Counted from the stretch's first letter, positions 1 to 9,002 are shown. The stretch: DNA of 64,000 nucleotides from Deltaproteobacteria bacterium (GCA_018657625.1 JABHWU010000142.1:62001-126000); one strand, 5' to 3'. Notes: generated by a model from the letters alone, not told the origin. Numbers and translations: made by a program.

Positions 1-385
1 TATTCTTACCCTGTCGTTGGTCCCAGTAAACCGTCGAGTTGGCGAGTCGGGCATACCAATTTGAACGGGCAAGTAATTTATGCGAATAGCGGATCATTCC
101 TTTCATTCGCTGACAAACCGCTTCCGGATACCAACTCCACTCTTCATCGTCCTCGATCGAGTCTTCAAGTTCCTCTGAAATTTCTTCCTGATCTTCCAGC
201 ATCGCTTCCATTTTTATTCTTCTTAATCGCCCTCCAAATCTTATTAGATTCTGAACGGAAATCCACGTACCCATTAAACACTGAAATTCCACCCTGAATA
301 AACCTAATCCCTCCTCAAAAACTTCCAATTCAGGCAGGTCTTCCTGATTAGATCCAAAAACAGAAAAAGCGCTTAAATCATCCAT
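1..385 (-). CDS. Partial hypothetical acidic protein, running off the left edge
   Basis: An open frame reads on the minus strand from ATG at 385 to the left edge (128 codons) with no stop. The product begins M-D-D-L-S-A-F-S and has an acidic stretch (E-D-S-I-E-D-D-E-E) at about residues 75-85. A basic, aromatic segment rich in Trp, Tyr and Arg follows. I recognise no family. The ATG has no good Shine-Dalgarno sequence. A plus-strand frame at 61-297 overlaps it and looks like a shadow. The mix of conserved-looking W/Y/R residues and a long open frame supports a real gene, but the C-terminus is outside the window. Confidence 0.5.
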   Translation of the reverse strand, partial: MDDLSAFSVFGSNQEDLPELEVFEEGLGLFRVEFQCLMGTWISVQNLIRFGGRLRRIKMEAMLEDQEEISEELEDSIEDDEEWSWYPEAVCQRMKGMIRYSHKLLARSNWYARLANSTVYWDQRQGKN

Positions 386-448
386 TTTCAACTTGAAATA
401 ATTCCAGAGTATCTAAATGACAATAACTTAAGCGAACGGTAATGGAAC

Positions 449-688
449 TTAGATTGTTTTGATAACTATTCTGCCTCTGATTTTTAAATCAAAATCACCG
501 CCTTCAACCAGATAACTCAAAAAAACTTCACTCTGATAATTGTCTTCTTTCCTGGAATCTTGTATTTTTTGGTGGGCCTTAATAGCCTTCACCAGGTCAG
601 GAACACTACCCACACTCAGTTCCAGATTACCGGACCGGAGTGTAAACTCTACCAAAGATTTAACTGAGATATTAATAACAGGTTTCAA
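449..688 (-). pseudogene. Remnant of the N-terminus of a DinG/Rad3-like helicase with nuclease-type N-domain
   Basis: This 79-codon frame reads I-S-V-K-S-L-V-E-F-T-L-R-S-G-N-L, then K-A-H-Q-K-I-Q and S-Y-L-V-E-G-G-D-F-D-L-K-I-R-G-R-I. From memory this matches the extreme N-terminus of large Rad3/DinG-type helicases that carry a PD-(D/E)XK-like N-domain (ISVR-LVEF-LRSGDL, RAHQKIQ, GRIDG). The frame stops right after the G-R-I motif, and neither the rest of the nuclease domain nor any helicase motif follows. I therefore read it as a decayed 5-prime fragment. It could instead be an unrelated small protein. Confidence 0.45.
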
Positions 689-806
689 TTGACTATAAAA
701 TCCAAGATATTGACAAGAACAATAACGAACAAATGTTCAATATTTACATATTACATAATAATTGTAAACCCGGATTAGAATAAAATTAACTGTATTGCCT
801 CTTGCT

Positions 807-880
807 GTCTTTCTGAGCCTGCGAAGAATCTCTATCTAAGAGCGATAAGATCCTTCCTCGTACCTCGTCAGGATGACAGG
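807..880. repeat. Dispersed intergenic repeat (TTCTGAGCCTGCGAAGAATCTC type)
   Basis: The core CTGAGC(C/T)TGCGAAGAATCTCT recurs at 13311-13361 with the same order of sub-blocks: GCGAAGAATCTCT, then an AGAG block, then AAGATCCTT. It lies in non-coding DNA in both places. Short repeats of this kind are common between genes; no function is evident. Confidence 0.6.
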
Positions 881-887
881 ACAAATC

Positions 888-1174
888 AAGTTCATAGCCA
901 ACATTTCACAGATTAATCTGTGTAAAAACTGTTAATGAACTTGAATTATTAGCATATAATTACAATGGATTACAAAAACCGTAGGATGGGCCTGCACTGA
1001 ATTGCGAGACTCGCAGCAAGAACACGCCCATCTTTTTCAGCGTGGGTAAAAAAAACTGCCCACCCTACAGATTCAGACAAGTTCATTGCTAACATCTTAT
1101 CGGGCACCGATTTGGGTAACTATTAATGAACTTGAATTTATAAATAATAATTACAATAAGTTACGAAAATCCGT
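888..1174. repeat. Tandem pair of a ~95-bp diverged direct repeat
   Basis: Copy one spans 888-982 and copy two 1079-1174. Both run AAGTTCAT-GC-AACAT, then TTAATGAACTTGAATT, then AATTACAAT, then TTAC-AAAA-CCGT. Between them, 979-1070 is an imperfect palindrome whose arms are CCGTAGGATGGGC and its near-complement ending GCCCACCCTACAG. The whole 689-1357 interval holds only these repeats and the palindrome at 1171-1255; I see no gene in it. Confidence 0.6.
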
Positions 1175-1255
1175 GTGGTCTGTGTGGTCCGTGGTCGCCT
1201 TTCTTTTCTGCTTTGAGAAAAAACTTCTTAACCACGGACCACACGGTCCACACTG
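1171..1255. repeat. Inverted repeat of the GTGTGGTC(C/T)GTGGT family
   Basis: The left arm (1171-1195, CCGTGTGGTCTGTGTGGTCC) is nearly complementary to the right arm (1230-1255, ACCACGGACCACACGG). The same sequence, again as an inverted pair, is found at 7498-7645. Both pairs are intergenic. They could form large hairpins in RNA or be remains of a small mobile element. Confidence 0.65.
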
Positions 1256-1357
1256 AAAAGGCGTGATTCATGATTTTTTGTGAACGCTGTGTTCTCTGCG
1301 ACTTGTTTTAATGCAGATAAACCGTAGGTAGGGTCAGCAATTGTAGTTCTATCCTTA

Positions 1358-1753
1358 ATGATGTCGAATATTTTAAGGTTACGGTGGATTAATATGGTCG
1401 GGGGGATTATTTTCACCTTTTATGGTTATCTGATAGGAGCCATTCCGGTTTTTGTCTTAAATGGGATGATTGTGCTTATTGATATTTATTATATTGTGGA
1501 AATCTATCGGGCACAGGATACATTTAGCCTGATGGAAACTAAACCAGCGGATTGGTTTTTATATATTTCGCCCTCTTACCGGGATTATAAAAATGCCTAT
1601 TATTTGATAACAACCCGTAAACAAAAATTTTCCTTAGAAGGAATTCGTCACCTGGAAACTGAAAGTTCGATCATTAGGCACCAAAGGTATTTAAAGAAAA
1701 TTGGATTCAAACAAAATGTTAAGCAACCTACAAAATTTAATAAATCCCTTTAA
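1358..1753 (+). CDS. YgjV-like inner-membrane protein, possibly 5-prime truncated
   Basis: The product has two hydrophobic helices near the N-terminus (G-G-I-I-F-T-F-Y-G-Y-L-I-G-A and V-L-N-G-M-I-V-L-I-D-I-Y-Y). The L-R-W-I-N motif, the Y-G-(L/Y)-L-I-G-A-I-P motif and the following I-Y-Y are typical of YgjV-family membrane proteins of unknown role. A Lys-rich C-terminal tail follows. Family members usually have one or two more helices before this point. Here the frame is open upstream for only about nine codons (A-I-V-V-L-S-L before the ATG) before a TAG at about 1328, and no ribosome site is seen. The gene may therefore have lost its start. Its end overlaps the convergent helicase gene by 4 bp. 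Confidence 0.55.
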   Translation: MMSNILRLRWINMVGGIIFTFYGYLIGAIPVFVLNGMIVLIDIYYIVEIYRAQDTFSLMETKPADWFLYISPSYRDYKNAYYLITTRKQKFSLEGIRHLETESSIIRHQRYLKKIGFKQNVKQPTKFNKSL

Positions 1754-2886
1754 TTTTCAAAAATGATTTTACCGTCTTTTAAATTTGCCTTTTTAATTTT
1801 TACTTTCAGTGATTTTTGGTAAAGCTGTATTAAACGCACTTCAGCTTTATTTATCAAAGTGATTGCTGTTCCCTGTGCACCTGCCCGACCTGTTCTGCCA
1901 ACCCGATGAACATAAGCAAATCCTTGTGAAGGTGGATCAAGATTAATCACATGGGTCACGCCTTCAATGTCCAATCCTCTGGCTGAAGCATCTGAAGAAA
2001 CTAAAACCTGAGCCTTCCCTGATTTAAACGAGGACATGGCTATTTGCCGCTCTTTTTTTGAACAATCCCGATGGATTTCGACGGCCTCGATATGATGATA
2101 TTTCAACTTTTTGGTTAATATCTCTGCCGAATCGATAAGATGGGTAAAAACGATCACCCTTTCAGACCCTGTGGCATGAATGATTTTACGGAGCAGGTCA
2201 CTTTTTTTACGATCTTCAACCTCAAAATATAGATGCGTAATATTGGCACTAACTTGTTTCTGAAAGGCAGATACTTTTTCTAAATCAGGCGCCATTTCAT
2301 TGGCTTTTTCCAGAGCCTTTTTTCCGGAAGCAGCCGAGACAAAAATCTGAAAAATATCCCGGGGAAGCGTATGGATCAGGGCCTGAATGGATTCCGCCAT
2401 TGCACCATCCAGCAAGCGATCCATCTCATCCATAACTAAGATCTCAGTGTGATGAACCTTCAATTTTTTGATTTTTATCAATTCAAGCAAACGTCCGGGA
2501 GACCCCACCACGATATGAGGCTTCTTCTTAAGTTTTTCCTTTTGACGGTTGATAGAAACCGATCCGATTAAGGCCAGTGAGCGAAATCCCAATCCGGAAT
2601 TTTGGGATAGATCCACGATCTGCTGATGAATCTGTAACACCAGTTCATGAGTGGGAGCTACAATAATAATCTGTAAAGAATCACCGCTGATATCAAGTTT
2701 ATTCAAAATCGGTAATAAATAAGCCAGTGTTTTTCCTGATCCGGTTTCTGAACCGACATAGGCATTAATATTCCCTGATAATAATTTTGGAATCGCCTCA
2801 GATTGAACCGGCATTGGGATTGTAATATTGACCTTCGCAAGCGCCTTTTCCAGCTCGGGTTTAATTCCCAAATCATTAAAAGTCAT
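1750..2886 (-). CDS. DEAD-box-type ATP-dependent RNA helicase
   Basis: This 378-residue superfamily-2 RNA helicase core has both RecA-like domains. Visible motifs are the Q-motif region (P-M-P-V-Q-S-E-A-I), Walker A G-S-E-T-G-S-G-K-T at residues 45-53, P-T-H-E-L-V, G-S-P-G-R, motif II D-E-M-D, motif III S-A-A, and in domain 2 V-S-S-D-A-S-A-R-G-L-D-I and H-R-V-G-R-T-G-R-A-G. Such proteins unwind short RNA duplexes in ribosome assembly or RNA decay. Motif II reads DEMD rather than DEAD and motif III has S-A-A for S-A-T; both deviations are mild. The start is an ATG preceded by GGAG at 4-nt spacing. It is short, with only a brief basic C-terminal tail. Confidence 0.88.
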   Translation of the reverse strand: MTFNDLGIKPELEKALAKVNITIPMPVQSEAIPKLLSGNINAYVGSETGSGKTLAYLLPILNKLDISGDSLQIIIVAPTHELVLQIHQQIVDLSQNSGLGFRSLALIGSVSINRQKEKLKKKPHIVVGSPGRLLELIKIKKLKVHHTEILVMDEMDRLLDGAMAESIQALIHTLPRDIFQIFVSAASGKKALEKANEMAPDLEKVSAFQKQVSANITHLYFEVEDRKKSDLLRKIIHATGSERVIVFTHLIDSAEILTKKLKYHHIEAVEIHRDCSKKERQIAMSSFKSGKAQVLVSSDASARGLDIEGVTHVINLDPPSQGFAYVHRVGRTGRAGAQGTAITLINKAEVRLIQLYQKSLKVKIKKANLKDGKIIFEN

Positions 2887-3161
2887 GGTACTCCATTAGG
2901 TTTTGAATCGTTAATTTAATAAATAAAGTTCTTCTGGCATTTATCAGTTTACTATAAATCGTTTTGAGAATCCTGACCAGAGCCATCCATATCTCTTTTT
3001 AAGACTGGCCTGGCACTATAGTGAAAACATTCAGAAATGATTAGGACAATAACACTTCAGGCCAACCAATTCGGGAAAATTATCAGGCTGAGGGCATATA
3101 ACCAAACCAGGACAGTGGAAGTAGCCGAATTCAAAATTACAGCACTGTTCAAAGAGCTCAG

Positions 3162-4454
3162 TCAATCCAATTTAACACGTGATACAAAGACAAAACTAAT
3201 CAATACAATAACAGACATAATCAGGAATACCAACCGGTAAGAATCTGCCTGCAGATATGCGTAATAATCCAGTAATTTACCACTCATTAATGAAATTCCG
3301 GTACTGAAAGGTAAAGTAATTAAGGCAGATACCGCAAAATAAGGTGTTATATCATCCAATCCCGATATTTTTTTAACAGCCGGGGGGAAAATTAAAATCC
3401 GTAGATTACGAGTGGCTCCCATTAAAAAACTACTGATCAGAAAACTCATTAAGGTTGGATAAAAAATCAAAAGCAGGAAAGCTATTAATGTTAACAATTT
3501 AGAAAATAAGAATTTGGTTTTTAACGAAAAATAGTTAAAATACCCAAAAATAATACCAACTACAATACTACCGATAAAATTGAGTCCGACAAATATCCCC
3601 GCAGCAATCGATGGTGCGATACCACAAAATTCAGTAGCATATAAGGCATAAAAAGCCAAAACTCCAGTAACGGCGAAAAACTCCAGGTCATTCGTCAAAA
3701 ATAATAAAAAATTTTTATCAGATAAGACCAATTTCAACGATTCAATGGTATGTTGAAAAAAATTTCCCCGATGTTGTTGAACCTCATCTGGTGATTCGAT
3801 CGTCAGCAGAAAACCAAAGGAACCTAACAAAAAGGTACCACCGGTGAGAAGGAAAATAATGGCGCTCATATCCATATCAAAAGCATACTTTTCCACTGCC
3901 ACTAAAATTCCAAAAGCAGCTATTATTTTGGCAATATTCTGGAAAATCATCATCACAGAAAGCGCCTTTACATTCTGCTCCACCGAAAAAATCTTAACAA
4001 TATAATTTAACCAGACCGGCATACAAAGGCCAATCCCCATGGACAAAAAACAATAGCAAACTAAAAAAACAGCCACAATATCGATCATCTCACGCATATA
4101 CAAAAGCAATAATCCGAATATAATGATCGAAATAGAAGCAAAGACGTGGAGCCATACAACAGCATTTCTTTTATAGGCCGATTGAGAGGTAAAAAAACCA
4201 GCAATCAAGGGAAAGACGGAAATACCAATAAACATGATGGTAGGAATTAAGCCAATAGTGAAAATACTGGCCCCGGCGCGCTTTAAAAAAATTTGTAAAA
4301 AAGCCGAATCTATGACTACCGGAAGTCCAAATCCCCATAAAGTCTCCGGAATGGTGATACCAGCTGTATTTCTCACAAAATACTTTTCAAGATTTTCCTT
4401 CACAGATGGTCCCCGGATATTGTTACTAATTTTACATCCAAAAGAATCATACAT
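3162..4454 (-). CDS. Major facilitator superfamily (MFS) transporter
   Basis: The product is about 430 residues with some 11-12 hydrophobic segments and short charged loops (for example F-T-S-Q-S-A-Y-K-R-N between helices 2 and 3), the pattern of an MFS carrier. No motif shows the substrate. The first 17 residues look soluble and unusual. An in-frame GTG codon just after them (V-K-E-N-L-E-K-Y) is preceded by GGGGA and could be the true start. It stands alone, between the helicase and a sulfatase-like gene on the same strand. A 67-codon plus-strand frame overlapping its 3-prime end is treated as a shadow. Confidence 0.8.
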   Translation of the reverse strand: MYDSFGCKISNNIRGPSVKENLEKYFVRNTAGITIPETLWGFGLPVVIDSAFLQIFLKRAGASIFTIGLIPTIMFIGISVFPLIAGFFTSQSAYKRNAVVWLHVFASISIIIFGLLLLYMREMIDIVAVFLVCYCFLSMGIGLCMPVWLNYIVKIFSVEQNVKALSVMMIFQNIAKIIAAFGILVAVEKYAFDMDMSAIIFLLTGGTFLLGSFGFLLTIESPDEVQQHRGNFFQHTIESLKLVLSDKNFLLFLTNDLEFFAVTGVLAFYALYATEFCGIAPSIAAGIFVGLNFIGSIVVGIIFGYFNYFSLKTKFLFSKLLTLIAFLLLIFYPTLMSFLISSFLMGATRNLRILIFPPAVKKISGLDDITPYFAVSALITLPFSTGISLMSGKLLDYYAYLQADSYRLVFLIMSVIVLISFVFVSRVKLD

Positions 4455-4575
4455 CTACTAATCAGAAAATCTATGCAAGTTATTTTAATATCTTTTTAAA
4501 CCCTCCATCCCGTAACACATTAACTTGCTATTGAGGATACACCCATTCATTGAAGAAACGATGTTTATAATTGTT

Positions 4576-6399
4576 TCAATTTGCAACCCATCCTTTCTCT
4601 TTTAATTTAGCATAGATCTCGTTTGAATTTTTCTTTTGAATCATCCAATCCTGGACATCATCAATTTCACCGATAAGTTGAAACCACTTTTCATCCTCCG
4701 ATTCGATTTTTTGCTGTTTGCCTTGCATTGATAAAAGTTTCCTGGATGGTCTCGTAATGTAAATTTTATCATTGGTTAAAAACCAACTTTCCCCCCCCAG
4801 AATACCCTTGGAAAACCGATAACGATAGTTCCTTGCCAGGCTTTTACCAAAAATCGGAAATGTTTCAGGAATTTCTAATATATCCATTAAGGTGGGCATT
4901 AGGTCTGCTTGACCACCTAGTATTTTAATTTTCTTCGTCATAATCGGTTGATCCTGAGGATATAATATCAATAAAGGAATTTGATATTTAGACAAAGTAG
5001 GATATTTTTTATTTCTCTCACTCTCTGCCAGATCTCTGCCCGTTCCATGATCGGCAGCGATTATAATTAAGCTGTTTTTACCTTTAGGTGACTCAAGAAA
5101 TTGGTCTAAGAAGTGGCCCAATGCGTAATCGGTGTAGCGAAATGCATTTAGGTTTTTTGTTATCGACGCCGGATACCCACGATCAACATCAAATTCCGGT
5201 GGTACTTCATAAGGATGATGATTGCTTTGTGTTTGAATAATCCAAAAAAAAGGCTCTTTTGCCGCTTCAAGATGATTCAAACTGTGATCTATTAAATCCT
5301 TATCTGCCAACCCCCAACCCATTGGTTTGGCACTACTCGGAAACGTCAATCGGTCTTTAATATGAGTGATCTGGTGACGTTTCATAAAATAACCTTGAAA
5401 ATCATAGGTGGCACTTTGACCATGAAACCACCAATTGTCATATCCTTCTTCTGATAAAATATCAGGCAAACATTTAACCCCATGATCCCTAAATCCCCTT
5501 AAAACAGATTTGGATGCTGATTTATGCGCGCCACAGAGGTAAGACCATTGACCGGTTTTCGTCAAATGGTCAGAAGAATAAAGGTTCGTGAACAAGAATC
5601 CTTTCTCGGCATACCGGTCAAACACCGGTGTCAAACCTAACTGACTACCAAAAACACCAATATCAAAAGCCCGAAAGCTTTCTAATAGAATAAACACAAT
5701 ATTCGGCTTTTTCCGGTTAACTTTTGGTAGTAAAAAGGTATTCGAGGGGTCTTCTTCTAATACAACCTGTTTGAAGTGCCCGGAAAAAGTTGGCAGTGGG
5801 CGGGTGCGTTTGTCTGGAAACGGGGTGGGTTGAGCACGATAATACCAGTATTTCACTAAATGACTGTGGATGGGGGAATCCCACATAGGTTGGATTTCAG
5901 GCTGCAAAGTTCCTGATTGGCATGATACACCAATAACAAAAACATATATAAAATGCCTGATTTTTTTTAATTTAAATAAATGATAAGGTATCAAGTATAT
6001 TATGAAACCGCTGACAACCAGTGGAAGAATTACCAGTGCAAAAGAAAACCAATTGATGTAGCTGAATAACAAGTCACTGAATGGTCCCATGCTGCCAACA
6101 TTTAATAACTCCGGAAACCAGGATAAAGGGAGCAGTTTATTAAATGTTTCAACGTATTCATAATTGGCAAAATTGATAAAGGTCCAAATAAAAACAAAAC
6201 TAAAAAAAATGATTTGTTTCAATTTAATCGGGCGAATCAATATCCACAATATGCGAAACACCAGGTAAAAAAAACTAGCAGCCACGACTTCCTGTAAGAT
6301 CCCTTGTAACACTAATCGCCAATGCCACAAGTTATTAGGATTAATTAAAAAAACAAATATTCTGAAATAGATATTGAGAGTGGCAAAATAGAGAAACAT
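4576..6399 (-). CDS. LTA-synthase-like sulfatase/phosphoglycerol transferase family membrane protein
   Basis: This 607-residue protein has about five N-terminal transmembrane helices (residues 1-190) and an extracytoplasmic alkaline-phosphatase-superfamily domain from about residue 225. The metal and nucleophile motifs are visible: N-I-V-F-I-L-L-E-S (metal), H-L-T-K-T-G-Q-W (Thr nucleophile), Q-S-N-H-H-P-Y, and A-A-D-H-G-T-G (distal metal site). Relatives transfer phosphoglycerol or phosphoethanolamine to envelope polymers such as LTA, OPG or lipid A. Which acceptor is used here cannot be told. The start ATG has no clear ribosome site. A lone gene on the minus strand. Confidence 0.82.
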   Translation of the reverse strand: MFLYFATLNIYFRIFVFLINPNNLWHWRLVLQGILQEVVAASFFYLVFRILWILIRPIKLKQIIFFSFVFIWTFINFANYEYVETFNKLLPLSWFPELLNVGSMGPFSDLLFSYINWFSFALVILPLVVSGFIIYLIPYHLFKLKKIRHFIYVFVIGVSCQSGTLQPEIQPMWDSPIHSHLVKYWYYRAQPTPFPDKRTRPLPTFSGHFKQVVLEEDPSNTFLLPKVNRKKPNIVFILLESFRAFDIGVFGSQLGLTPVFDRYAEKGFLFTNLYSSDHLTKTGQWSYLCGAHKSASKSVLRGFRDHGVKCLPDILSEEGYDNWWFHGQSATYDFQGYFMKRHQITHIKDRLTFPSSAKPMGWGLADKDLIDHSLNHLEAAKEPFFWIIQTQSNHHPYEVPPEFDVDRGYPASITKNLNAFRYTDYALGHFLDQFLESPKGKNSLIIIAADHGTGRDLAESERNKKYPTLSKYQIPLLILYPQDQPIMTKKIKILGGQADLMPTLMDILEIPETFPIFGKSLARNYRYRFSKGILGGESWFLTNDKIYITRPSRKLLSMQGKQQKIESEDEKWFQLIGEIDDVQDWMIQKKNSNEIYAKLKEKGWVAN

Positions 6400-6779
6400 A
6401 GGAAGAATGGGTTAACAAATTGGTTAAATTTGCAAGCAATGCTTTTGTTAGTTGATATATCTTAAGTACTCAAGCCGTCAAACGATACCACAAATTGAGC
6501 AATTCAGAAACAATGAGATAAATGATAGGAAATTTCTTTTTCAAAGTCAAAACATTTACCCGGCAGATTAAGACAATTAAGCATTGCTGCATGAATCGAC
6601 AAATTTTGATAAATCAGCTATATTACCCTTTATATCGTCAAACGGAAATAAATGGATGTACCACAATACCATATATATGTATCCAGGACCGAAGCCCGGA
6701 TTTAATAGAGCTCGCTGTAAGGCAAAGAACTGCTCTGGGTATGATCAAGCTTTGAAAACCGTTTTAGTAAGAGTATAAA
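6400..6779. other. Intergenic region, no supported gene
   Basis: This is the divergent spacer between the sulfatase-like gene (minus) and the DUF2459 gene (plus). Two overlapping plus-strand frames of 64-77 codons are present, but neither has a convincing start or coding character. Promoters for both flanking genes should lie here; I see no site strong enough to name. Confidence 0.5.
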
Positions 6780-7403
6780 TTGAAATCTATTTTATCTCTA
6801 TTATTTTTTTTACTCTCCAGCTGTGTCGGCCCCGTGGAAGGATTGTACCCACCTTTAACGAAAGATAAACGCTATACCATTCACATTGTTAATCATGGCT
6901 GGCATACCGGGATTATCGTCAAGCGCTCCCAAGTAAAACCCTACCTGACTGCCCTGAAAAATGAATTTTTAAACGATCATTATTTGGAAATTGGCTGGGG
7001 AGACGCAAATTTTTACCAGAGCGGCGGAAATAACTATAGTCATGGGTTAACAGCCTTGTTTTGGCCAACAGATTCTGTCTTACACATCGTTGGTTTTTCA
7101 GAAAATCCAGTAGAAAAATTTTTATTTAGTGAATTGGTTGAACTGAAGATATCAGAAAAAGGTTTTCAGAATTTATTAAAATTTATCAATAGCAGTTTCT
7201 TTTTAGCCGCTGCTAGTACTTCTGAAAGGTTGTCCCTGGGGTTGTACGGCAAAAGTTGGTTTTTTAAAAGTAAGCTTTCCTATCATATGTTTAACACCTG
7301 TAATCATTGGACTGCCGAAGCGATTCGTGAAACAGGATTTCCCATCTCCACCTTTTACACAATAACAGCGGGTAATGTTATTTACCAATTAAAAAAGCAA
7401 TAA
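6780..7403 (+). CDS. DUF2459 / TIGR02117-type lipoprotein
   Basis: The 207-residue product begins with a lipoprotein signal (L-F-F-L-L-S-S-C at about residues 8-15) and continues with I-H-I-V-N-H-G-W-H-T-G-I and E-I-G-W-G-D-A-N-F-Y. It later has C-N-H-W-T-A-E-A. These are the hallmarks of DUF2459 proteins, which I recall as a family of unknown function that often lies near urease or PHA genes. The conserved His, Asp and Cys-Asn-His resemble a papain-like or permuted hydrolase active site, but that is inference. The start is TTG at 6780 after a weak AAGAG. It is the only plus-strand gene in its neighbourhood. Confidence 0.75.
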   Translation: MKSILSLLFFLLSSCVGPVEGLYPPLTKDKRYTIHIVNHGWHTGIIVKRSQVKPYLTALKNEFLNDHYLEIGWGDANFYQSGGNNYSHGLTALFWPTDSVLHIVGFSENPVEKFLFSELVELKISEKGFQNLLKFINSSFFLAAASTSERLSLGLYGKSWFFKSKLSYHMFNTCNHWTAEAIRETGFPISTFYTITAGNVIYQLKKQ

Positions 7404-7497
7404 AAGTGGTTCCTTGTCATATTGAGTGGGGTAGTTCTATTTATCAAATTGGCTTACACTGACGATTAATTTTTATCAGCATTACGTATAAAAAATC

Positions 7498-7645
7498 TTT
7501 AACCACGGACCACACGAACCACACAGAAAAATACTAAAAACGGTTTTGTGTATTAAAACTAATTAATCACTGATATAGAATACATAAAATATTTATCTTC
7601 GTTATGCAAAATACTTTCTGTGTATTCAGTGTGGTCTGTGGTTGT
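7498..7645. repeat. Inverted repeat element, second copy of the ACCACGGACCACAC family
   Basis: The left arm TTAACCACGGACCACACG (from 7498) pairs with the right arm CAGTGTGGTCTGTGGTTG (7627-7644) around about 100 bp of AT-rich DNA. The arms match those at 1171-1255. The rest of the 7404-7820 interval shows no gene. Confidence 0.65.
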
Positions 7646-7820
7646 TTACTCAACTGGTATTTCAAAAAATTGTTGAGCTTAGAATTAATATTACCCATAC
7701 AAAATGACGAAGAACCATAAAAGTATTTATGGAAAACAGTTCAATAAACACCTTTTCGATGGGGAGAAAATGCAATAGACCATGTCAATAAAGACAATTT
7801 ATAGATAGATCAGGATTTGT

Positions 7821-8891
7821 TTATGATTCTTTTAGAAAGATATAAGCACCTTCTTTGTAATAAAAATAAGGTTTTAGTAAAACATTTTTTTTAAGATCCC
7901 CCAAATACTTTCGACCTTCAGCCACAACTCTTCTAAAATACCAAAACCCCCCCATTTTGGGCTGATAAACTTCTATTTCTCCAAAATCCAGAAACATACG
8001 ATTGGTAATTTTATTCATATAAAGCATTTGAGGCAGGAAATGGATATAGTTTGAAGTACTTTTTACATAAACCTCTTTATTTTTCAAGCTTAATGAATAG
8101 CGAATTTCACGATTAGAGAAATTAAATTGTTCACTGTTGGCTGCGGCAATCTGATCAGCGGGGAATCCCTCTTCGATAGAAACCGGGGTTTGTCCGTCAG
8201 TGGATAAATGGCCATCTATTTTGACAAGCGCCGGCGTTCGAAGATCAATAAATTTCATAAATCGTCTGGAATTGAAAGCTGATACCCTAGCTTGTGCATT
8301 AGGGTCCCCACTAACAACTGCCTTGCTGATCAAATTAACACCAATGGCGTTAATGGTATAAAACATTAATAAATTTTGTGGTGGGTCAAAAAGAACATCT
8401 TCAATAAAAAAGCTCTGGGTTTGATTATCAATTTTACCAATTAGTTTTCTCCCCTGATTAGGCGTATTAAAATGAATCTGTAGTTCCATTTCATCTGACA
8501 AGGGAACCTGATTTTTAAGTGACTTAAAGATAAAATTGACTTTCCCTGCCAATAAAATCCGATACCATCTAGGATATTCCGCAACAACTTTTTCATTTTG
8601 TGGCGATAATCCCTGTGCTTTTAAAAGCAGCTCATAAGCCAGATTATAGTTTTTATTTTTGACATGCATATCATAGCGTTCCATCAGGTCAATAGCAACT
8701 TTGTCTGCCGTCCGAAGGTAGGCTACTTTAAAATCATCATCTGTCGGTGTTTGTGTAAAGGCTCGATGATATTCAATATTTGCTTCTTCAAATCGTCCCT
8801 GACTTTCTAATTTTTGGCCCTGGTAATAGTGATAATTGCACCCTTGCAATGTTAACACAGAAACCAATAGTAAAAATAAAACCTGTCTCAT
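7821..8891 (-). CDS. Lipoprotein with TPR-like N-terminus, unknown function
   Basis: This 356-residue product has a lipoprotein signal ending L-T-L-Q-G-C (Cys18). Helical, TPR-like segments follow (G-R-F-E-E-A-N-I-E-Y-H-R-A-F and N-Y-N-L-A-Y-E-L-L-L-K-A-Q) to about residue 115. The remaining 240 residues are probably beta-rich and I do not recognise them. It is probably an outer-membrane or periplasmic lipoprotein. It is transcribed in the same direction as mtnP upstream but is separated from it by a terminator, so it probably has its own promoter. Confidence 0.7.
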   Translation of the reverse strand: MRQVLFLLLVSVLTLQGCNYHYYQGQKLESQGRFEEANIEYHRAFTQTPTDDDFKVAYLRTADKVAIDLMERYDMHVKNKNYNLAYELLLKAQGLSPQNEKVVAEYPRWYRILLAGKVNFIFKSLKNQVPLSDEMELQIHFNTPNQGRKLIGKIDNQTQSFFIEDVLFDPPQNLLMFYTINAIGVNLISKAVVSGDPNAQARVSAFNSRRFMKFIDLRTPALVKIDGHLSTDGQTPVSIEEGFPADQIAAANSEQFNFSNREIRYSLSLKNKEVYVKSTSNYIHFLPQMLYMNKITNRMFLDFGEIEVYQPKMGGFWYFRRVVAEGRKYLGDLKKNVLLKPYFYYKEGAYIFLKES

Positions 8892-8957
8892 TCACGCAAC
8901 CCGTTTAATTAATAATCTTTTAGTCTGTAAAAATGAAGGATTGTAGGAGTTTAAAAT

Positions 8958-9001
8958 AAAATTGTCGAAGGTTAAATGGGATTTTAAGCTTCGACAATTT
9001 T
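8958..9001 (-). terminator. Rho-independent terminator of mtnP
   Basis: A perfect 13-bp inverted repeat (AAAATTGTCGAAG / CTTCGACAATTTT) with an 18-nt loop lies immediately after the mtnP stop codon. On the minus strand it is followed by an A/T-rich run (ATTTTATTTT). Confidence 0.8.
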
Positions 9002-9002
9002 A

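Noticed and set aside
1228-1416. 62-codon minus-strand ORF
   Set aside because: It runs through the inverted repeat and the opposite strand of the YgjV-like gene; the composition comes from the repeat.
3037-3240. 67-codon plus-strand ORF
   Set aside because: It overlaps the 3-prime end of the MFS gene on the other strand, has no ribosome site and has low-complexity polar composition.
6522-6778. Two overlapping short plus-strand ORFs before the DUF2459 gene
   Set aside because: Neither has a ribosome site or a recognisable sequence, and they overlap each other in different frames.
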